Assembly (NCBI GenBank): GCA_902553675.1
Contig: CACDLV010000005.1
Span: 1-46,969 of the forward strand
Reading direction: 5' to 3'
Origin: an uncultured Pelagibacteraceae bacterium
GTDB taxonomy: Bacteria; Pseudomonadota; Alphaproteobacteria; Pelagibacterales; Pelagibacteraceae
Length of the DNA: 46,969 bases
This document shows, one piece after another, positions 9,969-19,171 of this stretch (position 1 is the stretch's first letter; each line of letters begins with the position of its first letter). A program made the translations under genes and the position numbers. The notes under the pieces are model-generated. The model was not told where the DNA came from. It saw nothing but the letters and a program-made list of their open reading frames with translations, and ran no database searches.

Positions 9969-11054
9969 TTCAGAACAAATCAATCCATCTAGAGGTTTTG
10001 GGTGAAACCAAGTTGATTTTGGCGGCATAAATTTTTTTTTATCTGCAATTCTCATAACACTTGAAATATTTGTAGGGCAAAGCCTAAAAGCAATATTGAA
10101 CTTTTTGGAATTTACTAATTTTTTTAGAAAATTTGAATCATTAATCCCTGAAATAAACTCGATTTTAATAGCATTAATTTTACTAATAATATTTTCATGG
10201 AGTATAGTTACATCTAATTTATTATTCTTTTTTTTTTGTTTTAAAGAATACCATTGATTATTCAAATACATTTCCAAATAACCTTTTTTTAAATTTTTGT
10301 AGTTATATTTAATTTTTTTAATATCAAAATTTTTACTAATAACATTGATAATTTTTTCATTACTTAACTTACTTTTTAATACTCTATTATAATCTAAGAT
10401 TTTTATTTGATTGTGAGGAAAAGCAATAACCATGGGTGATATTTTTTTATTACTTTTGATCATTCCTTGTATTCTATGGTGACCATCGCAAATGTATATT
10501 TTATTTATTTTTTTAATTAAATTTTTCAAAGTATTTAAATTTTCTCTGTCAACAATCCACACTTGGTGGTTATATTTGTCTAAAGATTTAAATGAATAAA
10601 TTGGCTTTAATTTTGTAATTTTATTTAAGAAATTTTGAAGATAGTTGTTGTACTTATAAGCTGTATAAATTGGACCTACTTGTGTTGAGATATTTAAGAT
10701 CTGTTTCTTTCTTTCAGTAACTCTATCTTTAAATGTTTCTTCATGGCCCAAAATATTTTTATTATCATACTTATTTAAATTTACCTTACCCAGTATTCCA
10801 ATTTGTTGATGGTTTTTGTTAGATATTTTGTAAATATAATAACAATCTTTTCTTTCTATAGTTATGAGTTTTTTATTCTTCATACTTTTAAAATATTTTT
10901 TTGATTGAATTAGGTTTTTACTAGTTAATATCTTTAAATAGCCAAACTTTGGATAGGATTGTAAACTTTTAAAATATTTAGGATTTGGAGTTGAAATTTT
11001 GTGTGCCAGTTTTTGTATTGGTCTTAAAGCTTTGAATGGATTTATTAAACTCAA
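9963..11054 (-). CDS. DUF1015 family protein
   Basis: IYICDGHHRIQGM and C-terminal FMPPKSTWFHPKPLDGLI typical of DUF1015. Confidence 0.75.
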   Translation of the reverse strand: MSLINPFKALRPIQKLAHKISTPNPKYFKSLQSYPKFGYLKILTSKNLIQSKKYFKSMKNKKLITIERKDCYYIYKISNKNHQQIGILGKVNLNKYDNKNILGHEETFKDRVTERKKQILNISTQVGPIYTAYKYNNYLQNFLNKITKLKPIYSFKSLDKYNHQVWIVDRENLNTLKNLIKKINKIYICDGHHRIQGMIKSNKKISPMVIAFPHNQIKILDYNRVLKSKLSNEKIINVISKNFDIKKIKYNYKNLKKGYLEMYLNNQWYSLKQKKKNNKLDVTILHENIISKINAIKIEFISGINDSNFLKKLVNSKKFNIAFRLCPTNISSVMRIADKKKFMPPKSTWFHPKPLDGLICSEL

Positions 11055-11062
11055 TTTGAAAA

Positions 11063-12424
11063 TTAAGCGATTTTTGGTAGTTCTTCTAAAGCTTTATCAA
11101 CACTTGCTTGATCAAATTTATCTTCAGCTAAATTTCCTTCAAAGAAATCTCCATAAGCTTTCATATCAAAATGACCATGTCCACAAAGATTAAATAGAAT
11201 TGATTTTGTTTCACCGTTCTTTTTACATTCTAATGCAGCATCAACAGCACCTTTAACAGCATGAGTAGCTTCAGGTGCAGGTACTATTCCTTCTGTCCTT
11301 GCAAATGACACTCCTGCTTCGAAGCATTCTTTTTGACCATATGATTTTGCCTCTATTGCACCTATTTCTTTGAGGTGACTTACCATTGGTGCCATAGCAT
11401 GATATCTCAATCCCCCAGAGTGTGTTGCTGGTGGAATAAATTGAGAGCCCAAAGTATGTGTTTTCATTAAAGGTGTTAATCTTCCAGTATCGCCAAAATC
11501 ATAAACAAATTTACCTTTTGTAAGTGAAGGACAAGATTTAGGCTCACACGCTATTACTCTAGTATTTTTTCCTTCTCTAAAATTTTTACCTATAAAAGGA
11601 AATACTAATCCTGAAAAATTACTTCCACCACCAGTACAACCAACTAATATATCTGGGTAATCATCAGCCATTTCCATTTGAAGTAAAGCTTCATTACCAA
11701 CAATAGTTTGGTGCATTAGAACATGATTTAAAACACTTCCAAGTGCATATTTAGTGTCAGGATTTTTTGCAGCCATCTCAACCGCCTCTGAAATAGCAAT
11801 ACCTAAGCTACCAGTATTATTTGGATCTTTTGCTAAAATAGCCTTTCCACTATCAGTTTCATCTGATGGACTTGCAACGCATCTTGCGCCATATGTTTGC
11901 ATTACTAGTTTTCTATATGGCTTTTGTTCAAAACTAACTTTAACCATATAAACATCTAACTCTATTCCAAAAAGTTTACATGCAAATGCAAGCGATGTTC
12001 CCCACTGACCAGCACCAGTCTCAGTAGTTATTTTTTTAGTTCCTTCTTCTTTATTATAAAATGCTTGTGCAACTGCTGTATTAGGCTTGTGACTACCGGA
12101 TGGACTAACTCCTTCGTACTTATAATAAATTTTTGCAGGTGTATCTAAAAATTTTTCTAATTTTCTAGCTCTATAAAGCGGAGAAGGTCTCCATTGTTTA
12201 TAAATATCTCTTACTGGCTCAGGAATTTCAATTTCTCTATCCTGAGAAACTTCTTGACCAATTAAAGCCATTGGAAATAAAGGAGCTAAATCATCTGGTC
12301 CTATTGGTTTTAAAGTACCTGGGTGTAAAACTGGATCAAGTGGTTTTGGAAGATCTGCAGCAATATTATACCATGACTTAGGCATTTTACCTTCTTCAAG
12401 AAAATATTTAATAGTATCAGACAT
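11063..12424 (-). CDS. TrpB-like PLP-dependent enzyme (TrpB2-type)
   Basis: EGVSPSGSHKPNTAVAQAFYNK, TETGAGQWGTSLAFA, VGCTGGGSNFSG; 453 aa. Confidence 0.9.
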   Translation of the reverse strand: MSDTIKYFLEEGKMPKSWYNIAADLPKPLDPVLHPGTLKPIGPDDLAPLFPMALIGQEVSQDREIEIPEPVRDIYKQWRPSPLYRARKLEKFLDTPAKIYYKYEGVSPSGSHKPNTAVAQAFYNKEEGTKKITTETGAGQWGTSLAFACKLFGIELDVYMVKVSFEQKPYRKLVMQTYGARCVASPSDETDSGKAILAKDPNNTGSLGIAISEAVEMAAKNPDTKYALGSVLNHVLMHQTIVGNEALLQMEMADDYPDILVGCTGGGSNFSGLVFPFIGKNFREGKNTRVIACEPKSCPSLTKGKFVYDFGDTGRLTPLMKTHTLGSQFIPPATHSGGLRYHAMAPMVSHLKEIGAIEAKSYGQKECFEAGVSFARTEGIVPAPEATHAVKGAVDAALECKKNGETKSILFNLCGHGHFDMKAYGDFFEGNLAEDKFDQASVDKALEELPKIA

Positions 12425-12484
12425 TTTTTATAATCTTAATCTTGAAGATAAAATTTAGAAATTGCAAGAATAAAATTAAATTAA

Positions 12485-14518
12485 CTATCTTAAAGAAGCT
12501 GCAATATTTCCACCATCTACTGTTAAAACTGCGCCTGTGGTTTTTTTAGATATAGCTAAATGAAAGAAAGCTTTTGCAACATCCTCAGCCTTAACTTCAT
12601 TTAAAAGTAGATTTCCTCTCATATACTCATCTGTAGAAACTTCTCTAGCTTTTGCTCTAGATTTAATCATTCCATCATTCAATAGACCACTTCTAATTCT
12701 ATCAGCATTTACTCCATTTGATCTAATGCCTAGTGATCCATAATCAACTGCATATTGTTTGCATAAACTTAATAATGCAGTTTTTGGAAGCCCATAAGGT
12801 CCAAAATTTTTTCCAGGATTTACTGATTGTTTAGAAATATTAAACAGTAAGCATCCTTGTATACTTTGTTTTTTCATTATTTTAATAGTTTCTGAAGCAC
12901 AATTTTGATGGGAAAAAAAATTATCTTCAAAACTTTCTCTTAAAATTTTATCATCTACTTCAGCAATAGATCCGCCAACTGCTGTTCCAGCATTTGATAT
13001 CAAAATATCAATACCACCATATTGTTCACTAATTTTTTTAAAAGCATTTTTTACACTTTTTTTATTTCTGACATCACAATGCAAACATAAATCTTTGATT
13101 TTATTTTGCATTTCATTTACTTTTTTAGCATCGTAATCAAGCAATACAATTTCAGCACCATAACTTTTAAAAAGTTTATAAGTAGCTGAACCAATAGCTC
13201 CAAATCCACCAGTTATAACAACAACATTTCCTTGAAGAATTTTTTTAGCTTTTTTAATTTTAGCCTGTTCCAGAGACCAATATTCAACATCAAATAAATC
13301 TTTTTCAGATATGAACTTATATTTTGTTGTTTCTTCAACTGATGAAATTACTCTAGCATTTGTTTCAGTTAGATCTCCAGCTATTTTAGAAGCATTAAAA
13401 CTATCACCCACACTAAATAAGCCAACGTTTTGAACTAATATTACTCTTGGAGAAGTATCCAGCATTGTTTTTTTACTTTTAACCTTTTTCTTATTAGTGT
13501 TGAAATACTTCACATATTTTTTTCTATAATCTTTAAAACTTTTTTTTGCTATTTTTTTAAAATCTTCAATATTTGAATTTTGTTTTGGTGTAATTACTAG
13601 TGGAAATGGTTTAACTCTTATTACATGATCTGGAGTAGCCGTTCCAATACTTGAATATCTTTTTACGTCTTTTCCATTAATAAAATAATTTAATTTTTTA
13701 TTTGATCTATAATTAAGTATAAATTTTTGATTTTGATTTTCTGATAGCAAACCTCTTAAAATTGGAGCAATTTCATATGGCTTAAACTTTGGATTGTAAT
13801 TTTTTATTTGCTTTATTTTTTTTCTTTTTAATTTTCTGATGGTTTTTTCAGCTATAGAAACATATTTAATCATCAAGTCATAAGATTTTTTAGCATCATT
13901 ATCAAAAGTAAATATTCCATGGTTTAAAAGTATTAAGCAATTGATATTTGGATTCTTTTTATAAACTTCGTTAATTTTTTGTGCCAAAGCAAATCCAGGC
14001 ATTACATAAGGTACAATACTGACATTATTTCCAAATATTTTTTTACAAAGATCTTTACCATTTGGCCTATTTGTTACATCCATAATCGCATCAGAGTGGG
14101 TGTGATCAACAAATTTGAAAGGTAAAAAGGCATGTAAAAAAGTTTCAACAGATGGGTTAGGCGACTTAATATCAATCAAGTTTCTTTTTTGATATGCAAC
14201 CATATCTTCATCACTTAAATATTTTTTATTTTTAAGGGCTAAAAGTGGATTTAATTTTACAGCAGGTAAACCAGCTGGTTCTATTTCAGCCATGTCCCAC
14301 CCGCTTCCTTTTACACAGAGCACATCATAATGTTTACCATCAATATCTTTAATTGATGTTTTTACAGAAGTATTTCCACCTCCATGTAGAACGAGCTCTC
14401 TATTTCTTCCTAATAATCTGGTTGTATAAACTCTTAAAGCCATGTCTTTTGAATGACCAAGTTTTGTATACTTTTTGATGTATTTTTTAGCTTCTAAATT
14501 TGACCAATTGTTTTTCAC
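12485..14518 (-). CDS. Bifunctional class II aldolase / short-chain dehydrogenase
   Basis: N-terminal aldolase class II motifs HGGGNTSVK, DHTHSDA, LNHGIFTF; C-terminal SDR with VVITGGFGAIGSA and YGLPK. Confidence 0.9.
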   Translation of the reverse strand: MKNNWSNLEAKKYIKKYTKLGHSKDMALRVYTTRLLGRNRELVLHGGGNTSVKTSIKDIDGKHYDVLCVKGSGWDMAEIEPAGLPAVKLNPLLALKNKKYLSDEDMVAYQKRNLIDIKSPNPSVETFLHAFLPFKFVDHTHSDAIMDVTNRPNGKDLCKKIFGNNVSIVPYVMPGFALAQKINEVYKKNPNINCLILLNHGIFTFDNDAKKSYDLMIKYVSIAEKTIRKLKRKKIKQIKNYNPKFKPYEIAPILRGLLSENQNQKFILNYRSNKKLNYFINGKDVKRYSSIGTATPDHVIRVKPFPLVITPKQNSNIEDFKKIAKKSFKDYRKKYVKYFNTNKKKVKSKKTMLDTSPRVILVQNVGLFSVGDSFNASKIAGDLTETNARVISSVEETTKYKFISEKDLFDVEYWSLEQAKIKKAKKILQGNVVVITGGFGAIGSATYKLFKSYGAEIVLLDYDAKKVNEMQNKIKDLCLHCDVRNKKSVKNAFKKISEQYGGIDILISNAGTAVGGSIAEVDDKILRESFEDNFFSHQNCASETIKIMKKQSIQGCLLFNISKQSVNPGKNFGPYGLPKTALLSLCKQYAVDYGSLGIRSNGVNADRIRSGLLNDGMIKSRAKAREVSTDEYMRGNLLLNEVKAEDVAKAFFHLAISKKTTGAVLTVDGGNIAASLR

Positions 14519-14603
14519 AGTTACAACCTCAGCGAAGTATTATAATAGTTTTTTGTTTGAAAGAAGCAAAAAATTTGATTAGTAAGGTTTCATCAAGCAT
14601 ATT

Positions 14604-15644
14604 ATGACGAAAGTTGGTGAACATATTACCCTAGATATAATTGGAACTACTAAAGAGTACGATCCTTCTATATTTGAAAAAGTAATTCATGATATTGCAA
14701 AAGCTGCAAAAGTAACCATCTTAAATATATCTAAATATAAATTCGAACCCCAGGGTTTTACAATTCTTGCTTTGCTAGCTGAAAGCCATATTAGTTTTCA
14801 TACTTTTCCAGAAAAAGGTATTATTAGCTTTGATTTCTTTACATGCGGAAAAGTAAGTCCCTCTGTCGCGATAGATATTATTAAAAAAGAGTTTGAACAT
14901 ACAAGAATAGTTAAAAAGGAATTCAATAGAGATACTAAATCTCTTTATCATGACATTTATAGTTCACCAGGATTACAAAAATCATATGTAGTAAATGATG
15001 TTTTAGAAGATTTTAAATCTAAAGTAGGTCAACATATAGAAATTTTAGATTTAGAGCAATTTGGTAAATCTTTATTTATTGATGGTGAAATACAAGTTGC
15101 TGCTACAGATGAACATTTATACAGTTCTACTTTCGTTGGCTCTGGTTTAAATTTAAACAAAGATAATGAAAGAGCTGCTATCATAGGTGGTGGTGATGGT
15201 GGAGTAGCAAGAGAATGTATTTCAAAAAATTTTAACTTTATAGATTGGTACGAACTCGATCCTGAAGTTGTAGATGTTTGTAATAAACACCTTGGTGATA
15301 TCGGAAAAAAAGCAACTGAAAAAAATTCTGTAAAATGTGTTTGGGGTGATGCTTTTGAAAGTATTAAATCTGTAAATGATGATACTTACGATCATATATT
15401 TGTAGATCTTAATGATGATCAATTTTGCATAGATTTAGCTGCAAAAAATATGGACTCATTAGTCAGAATATTAAAACCAAAGGGAGTTATTACAGCTCAA
15501 GTAGGGAGTCAGGACAAAAAACCACAACAGGTTGAAAATTGGCTGAATGTTTTTAACCAAAATTTTGGAAACGCAAAATTAGCAAGAGTTTACATACCAA
15601 GCTTTGATTGCTCTTGGAATTTTTCTTCATCAATTAATCATTAA
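14604..15644 (+). CDS. S-adenosylmethionine decarboxylase - spermidine synthase fusion
   Basis: N-terminal SpeD-like LLAESHISFHTFPEKGIISFDFFTCG, then SpeE-like AIIGGGDGGVARECI, DLNDDQ. Confidence 0.9.
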   Translation: MTKVGEHITLDIIGTTKEYDPSIFEKVIHDIAKAAKVTILNISKYKFEPQGFTILALLAESHISFHTFPEKGIISFDFFTCGKVSPSVAIDIIKKEFEHTRIVKKEFNRDTKSLYHDIYSSPGLQKSYVVNDVLEDFKSKVGQHIEILDLEQFGKSLFIDGEIQVAATDEHLYSSTFVGSGLNLNKDNERAAIIGGGDGGVARECISKNFNFIDWYELDPEVVDVCNKHLGDIGKKATEKNSVKCVWGDAFESIKSVNDDTYDHIFVDLNDDQFCIDLAAKNMDSLVRILKPKGVITAQVGSQDKKPQQVENWLNVFNQNFGNAKLARVYIPSFDCSWNFSSSINH

Positions 15645-15703
15645 TTTTTCTTTTTTATTATTTAAATTTGTGAAATAATTCTTCTTAATTAAAGGAGAAA
15701 ATA

Positions 15704-16555
15704 ATGAATATATTCAAAAAAACTATTTTAACAGTTCTTGCTTCTTTATTTATCATTGGAAATGTTTCTGCTGAGAAAATAAAAATTGGAACTGAAGGCG
15801 CTTACCCTCCATGGAATTCAAAAGATGCTTCAGGAAATCTTATTGGTTTTGAGGTTGAACTTGCTCAAGAACTTTGTGCGATCATGAAATATGAGTGCAC
15901 TATTGTAGAACAAGATTGGGATGGAATGATACCTGCTTTAGTAATGAGAAAATTTGATGCGATTATGGCTGGTATGTCTATTACCGCAGAAAGACAAAAA
16001 ACAATTACTTTTTCACAAGGTTATGCTGATGAAGTAGCGTCTCTTGCGGTAATGAAAGGTTCAAGTTTAGAGGGCATGGATACACCAGAAGGTATTAATT
16101 TATCATTGGGTGGATCTGATGTTAAAAAAGCTCTTAAAACTTTAACAGACGCACTTGCGGGTAAAACTGTTTGTACTCAAACAGGAACAATTCACCAAAA
16201 CTTTTTAGAGTCAGGTGATGTGGGAAGTATAAATGTAAGAACTTATAAAACTCAAGATGAAGTTAATCTAGATTTAACATCTGGAAGATGTGATGTTGCT
16301 TTAGCAGCAGCAGTGGCATTTACTGATTATGCAGACAAATCTGGTAAACCAGTAGTATTAGTTGGACCAACTTTTTCAGGTGGTGCATTTGGTAATGGTG
16401 TAGGTGTTGGTATTAGACAAGCTAGCGATAGTGCTATAGGAAAAAGAGATGCCAAAATCTTAAAAGACTTCAATAAAGCAATTAACAAAGCTAGAAAACA
16501 AGGAATTATTAGCAAACTTGCTATTAAGCACTTTGGCTTCGACGCTTCTATGTAA
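15704..16555 (+). CDS. Polar amino-acid ABC transporter substrate-binding protein
   Basis: Signal peptide, EGAYPPWNSKDASGNLIGFEVELAQEL, FDAIMAGMSITAERQKTITFS. Confidence 0.9.
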   Translation: MNIFKKTILTVLASLFIIGNVSAEKIKIGTEGAYPPWNSKDASGNLIGFEVELAQELCAIMKYECTIVEQDWDGMIPALVMRKFDAIMAGMSITAERQKTITFSQGYADEVASLAVMKGSSLEGMDTPEGINLSLGGSDVKKALKTLTDALAGKTVCTQTGTIHQNFLESGDVGSINVRTYKTQDEVNLDLTSGRCDVALAAAVAFTDYADKSGKPVVLVGPTFSGGAFGNGVGVGIRQASDSAIGKRDAKILKDFNKAINKARKQGIISKLAIKHFGFDASM

Positions 16556-16563
16556 TTCATTTC

Positions 16564-16597
16564 AGATCTGGCGACTATAATATATAGTCGCCAATCT
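16564..16597 (+). repeat. Inverted repeat/RNA hairpin between substrate-binding protein and permease genes
   Basis: GGCGACTATA-ATA-TATAGTCGCC (16570-16592) perfect; extends with flanking AGAT(c)T/AATCT; no T-tract. Confidence 0.8.
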
Positions 16598-16599
16598 AT

Positions 16600-17292
16600 A
16601 TGGAACTTCTCGCATTTGGTAAAACAGGTTGGGGTGACGAGTTATTTTACGCAACCCTGATGACAATTGCTGTATCGATTACAGCAATGTTGGTTGGTTT
16701 CTTTTTTGCATTAATATTTACGCCTTTAAAACTTTCAAAATATAAAACTTTAAATTTAGTTGGTAATTTTTATACCACAGTTATTCGTGGAGTACCTGAA
16801 CTATTAGTTATTTATCTTTTCTTCTTTGGGGGAAGTGGTGCAATAATGTATGTAGCTTCTATCTTTGGTTATTATGAATATATAGAAATTAATGCATTTA
16901 TTACTGGTTCAATGGCTATTGGAATTATTTCTGGAGCTTATTCAACAGAAGTATTTCGAGGCGCAATTCAATCAATAGATAAAGGTCAATTTGAAGCTGC
17001 AAAGGTACTTGGAATAAATAAGTTTGGGCAATTTTATAAAATAATACTACCCCAGATGTTAAGATTAGCTATTCCAAATTTAAGCAATGTTTGGCAAATA
17101 ACTTTAAAAGATACCTCTCTTATCTCAGTTACGGGTTTGGTTGAAATAATGAGACAGTCTTATATTGCGGCAGGATCTACTAGAGATCCATTATTCTTCT
17201 ATTCATTTGCAGCAGTTTTATATTTGATGCTTACTTATGTGAGCATGAAATTAATCAACAAGTTAGAAGTTAGGTATAGCAAGGGGTATTAA
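16600..17292 (+). CDS. Amino-acid ABC transporter permease
   Basis: HisM/HisQ-type permease with EAAKVLGINKFGQFYKIILPQMLRLAIP motif. Confidence 0.9.
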   Translation: MELLAFGKTGWGDELFYATLMTIAVSITAMLVGFFFALIFTPLKLSKYKTLNLVGNFYTTVIRGVPELLVIYLFFFGGSGAIMYVASIFGYYEYIEINAFITGSMAIGIISGAYSTEVFRGAIQSIDKGQFEAAKVLGINKFGQFYKIILPQMLRLAIPNLSNVWQITLKDTSLISVTGLVEIMRQSYIAAGSTRDPLFFYSFAAVLYLMLTYVSMKLINKLEVRYSKGY

Positions 17293-17969
17293 TGGATTTT
17301 GATTTAATGATCAATAGTTTCCCTAAACTTTTAGGAGCAACAGTAGTTACTTTAAAATTATTATCTGCATCATTATTCTTTGGATTATTCTTAGGTCTTT
17401 TTTTTGCAATTTTAAGATTAAATAAAAATATTTTTATTAATAAATTTGCTTATGGCTATTCATATATATTTAGAGGAACACCATTATTGGTTCAGATTTT
17501 CATAATTTATTTTGGGTTAGGACAAATCGAATATTTAAGAACAACATTTCTATGGGTAATTTTAAAAGAACCTTATTGGTGTGCAATAATAGCATTCACA
17601 TTAAACACTGGCGCATATACCTCAGAAATTTTAAGATCAGCATTTCAAACAATAAAACCAGGCATTATTGAAGCTGGAAAGAGTTTAGGTATATCAAATA
17701 AGATTATTTTTTACAAAATTCAAATTCCAATTGCCATTAGACAATCACTTCCTGCATACGGAAATGAAATTATATTGATGATGAAAGGAACTTCTTTAGC
17801 AAGTACGGTAACTTTAATGGATTTGACGGGTGTTGCTAAATATATAATTTCAACAACTTTTAAACCAATCGAAGTATTTATTGTTGCTGGTGGAATTTAT
17901 TTGTTCATGACTTTTATCATTCATAATGTGATTAAATATTTAGAGAAAAAGTATAGCTTTCAACAATAA
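17292..17969 (+). CDS. Amino-acid ABC transporter permease
   Basis: RGTPLLVQIF, EAGKSLGISNKIIFYKIQIPIAIRQSLPAYGNE; overlaps upstream permease by 1 nt. Confidence 0.9.
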   Translation: MDFDLMINSFPKLLGATVVTLKLLSASLFFGLFLGLFFAILRLNKNIFINKFAYGYSYIFRGTPLLVQIFIIYFGLGQIEYLRTTFLWVILKEPYWCAIIAFTLNTGAYTSEILRSAFQTIKPGIIEAGKSLGISNKIIFYKIQIPIAIRQSLPAYGNEIILMMKGTSLASTVTLMDLTGVAKYIISTTFKPIEVFIVAGGIYLFMTFIIHNVIKYLEKKYSFQQ

Positions 17970-17971
17970 AT

Positions 17972-18760
17972 ATGTTTTTATCTGATAGACAAATTAAAGA
18001 TTATCAAAATGATGGTGTTATAATAATTAAGGATTTATTTAAAGATTGGATTGAGCCACTTAGAAAAGGATTCCAAAAAGTTTTAGACAATCCAAGTAAA
18101 CATGGTAGAGAAAATGTAACTGATGACAATGGAAGATTTTTTGAGGATTATTGTAATTGGGAAAGAATAGAAGAATTCAAGGATTGTTTATATAATTCAC
18201 CTGGAGCTCAAATAGTTGCAGAGGCAACTAATTCTAAATTTACTCAAATTTTTCATGATCACATTTTTATAAAGGATCCAGGTACTCATAAAGAGACACC
18301 ATGGCATCAAGATATGCCTTATTACTGTGTTGATGGTAACGATACCGGAAGTTTTTGGATACCATTAGATGAAGTTGATCAGAAAAATAATCTTAAATTA
18401 ATTCTAGGTTCTCACAAATGGTCAAAGTTAATTAGACCCATAAAATGGTCAAATAATAAATCTTGGTATGATGATGATAGTTCTTTTATGGATTTACCTC
18501 CTTCAAAAGAATTTGAAAAAAATATTTTAATTCCAGAACTAAGTTTAGGGGATGCTGTTTTATTTAATTTTAAAATTGTACATGGTTCAACAGGAAACAA
18601 TAACTCAAAATCACGAAGAGCATTTTCGATGCGATTTATAGGAGATGATGTGAAATATATTGAAAGAGGTGGGCCAACCTCACCTCCATTTGATGGAATT
18701 AATTTAAAAACAGGGGATTTGATGAGAGATGATTGGTTTCCTAAAGTTTTTAGTAGCTAG
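17972..18760 (+). CDS. Phytanoyl-CoA dioxygenase (PhyH) family Fe(II)/2OG oxygenase
   Basis: WHQDMPYY (HxD), DAVLFNFKIVHGS...RRAFSMRF. Confidence 0.85.
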   Translation: MFLSDRQIKDYQNDGVIIIKDLFKDWIEPLRKGFQKVLDNPSKHGRENVTDDNGRFFEDYCNWERIEEFKDCLYNSPGAQIVAEATNSKFTQIFHDHIFIKDPGTHKETPWHQDMPYYCVDGNDTGSFWIPLDEVDQKNNLKLILGSHKWSKLIRPIKWSNNKSWYDDDSSFMDLPPSKEFEKNILIPELSLGDAVLFNFKIVHGSTGNNNSKSRRAFSMRFIGDDVKYIERGGPTSPPFDGINLKTGDLMRDDWFPKVFSS

Positions 18761-19139
18761 TATATTCTTTAATTTCTTTAATGCTTGAACCAGTGTGATT
18801 ATTCATTTCTAATTTAATTTTTGCTCTATCATCATTTAAAAAATGAACATCTCTAGATAATTTTATAAATTTATCACCGAAGTCCTTATTTTTTTCACAA
18901 TCTCTTTTGTCATCTTCTATAACCCACAACTTGGCATTAATTTCTTTTAAATCTTGGAATAATTTATTTAGTTTATCATCAGATTTAACATTTTTTTCCA
19001 ATTGATCTTTAAGAATCGAATGTTCATTCGATATAAATTTTAGTTTTTTAGGATCTTTAATTTTTTCTTTTTTAATTTCTAAGATTGAAATTTTGTCTAA
19101 AAGCTCGCCTACAGATATTTCTACTATAATTTTATTCAT
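18750..19139 (-). CDS. DUF6165-like hypothetical protein
   Basis: VEISVGELLDKISILEIKKEKI N-terminus; next to a family 9 glycosyltransferase. Confidence 0.6.
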   Translation of the reverse strand: MNKIIVEISVGELLDKISILEIKKEKIKDPKKLKFISNEHSILKDQLEKNVKSDDKLNKLFQDLKEINAKLWVIEDDKRDCEKNKDFGDKFIKLSRDVHFLNDDRAKIKLEMNNHTGSSIKEIKEYTSY

Positions 19140-19171
19140 TAAATTTTATACTATGTTAAATTGTTAAAAAT

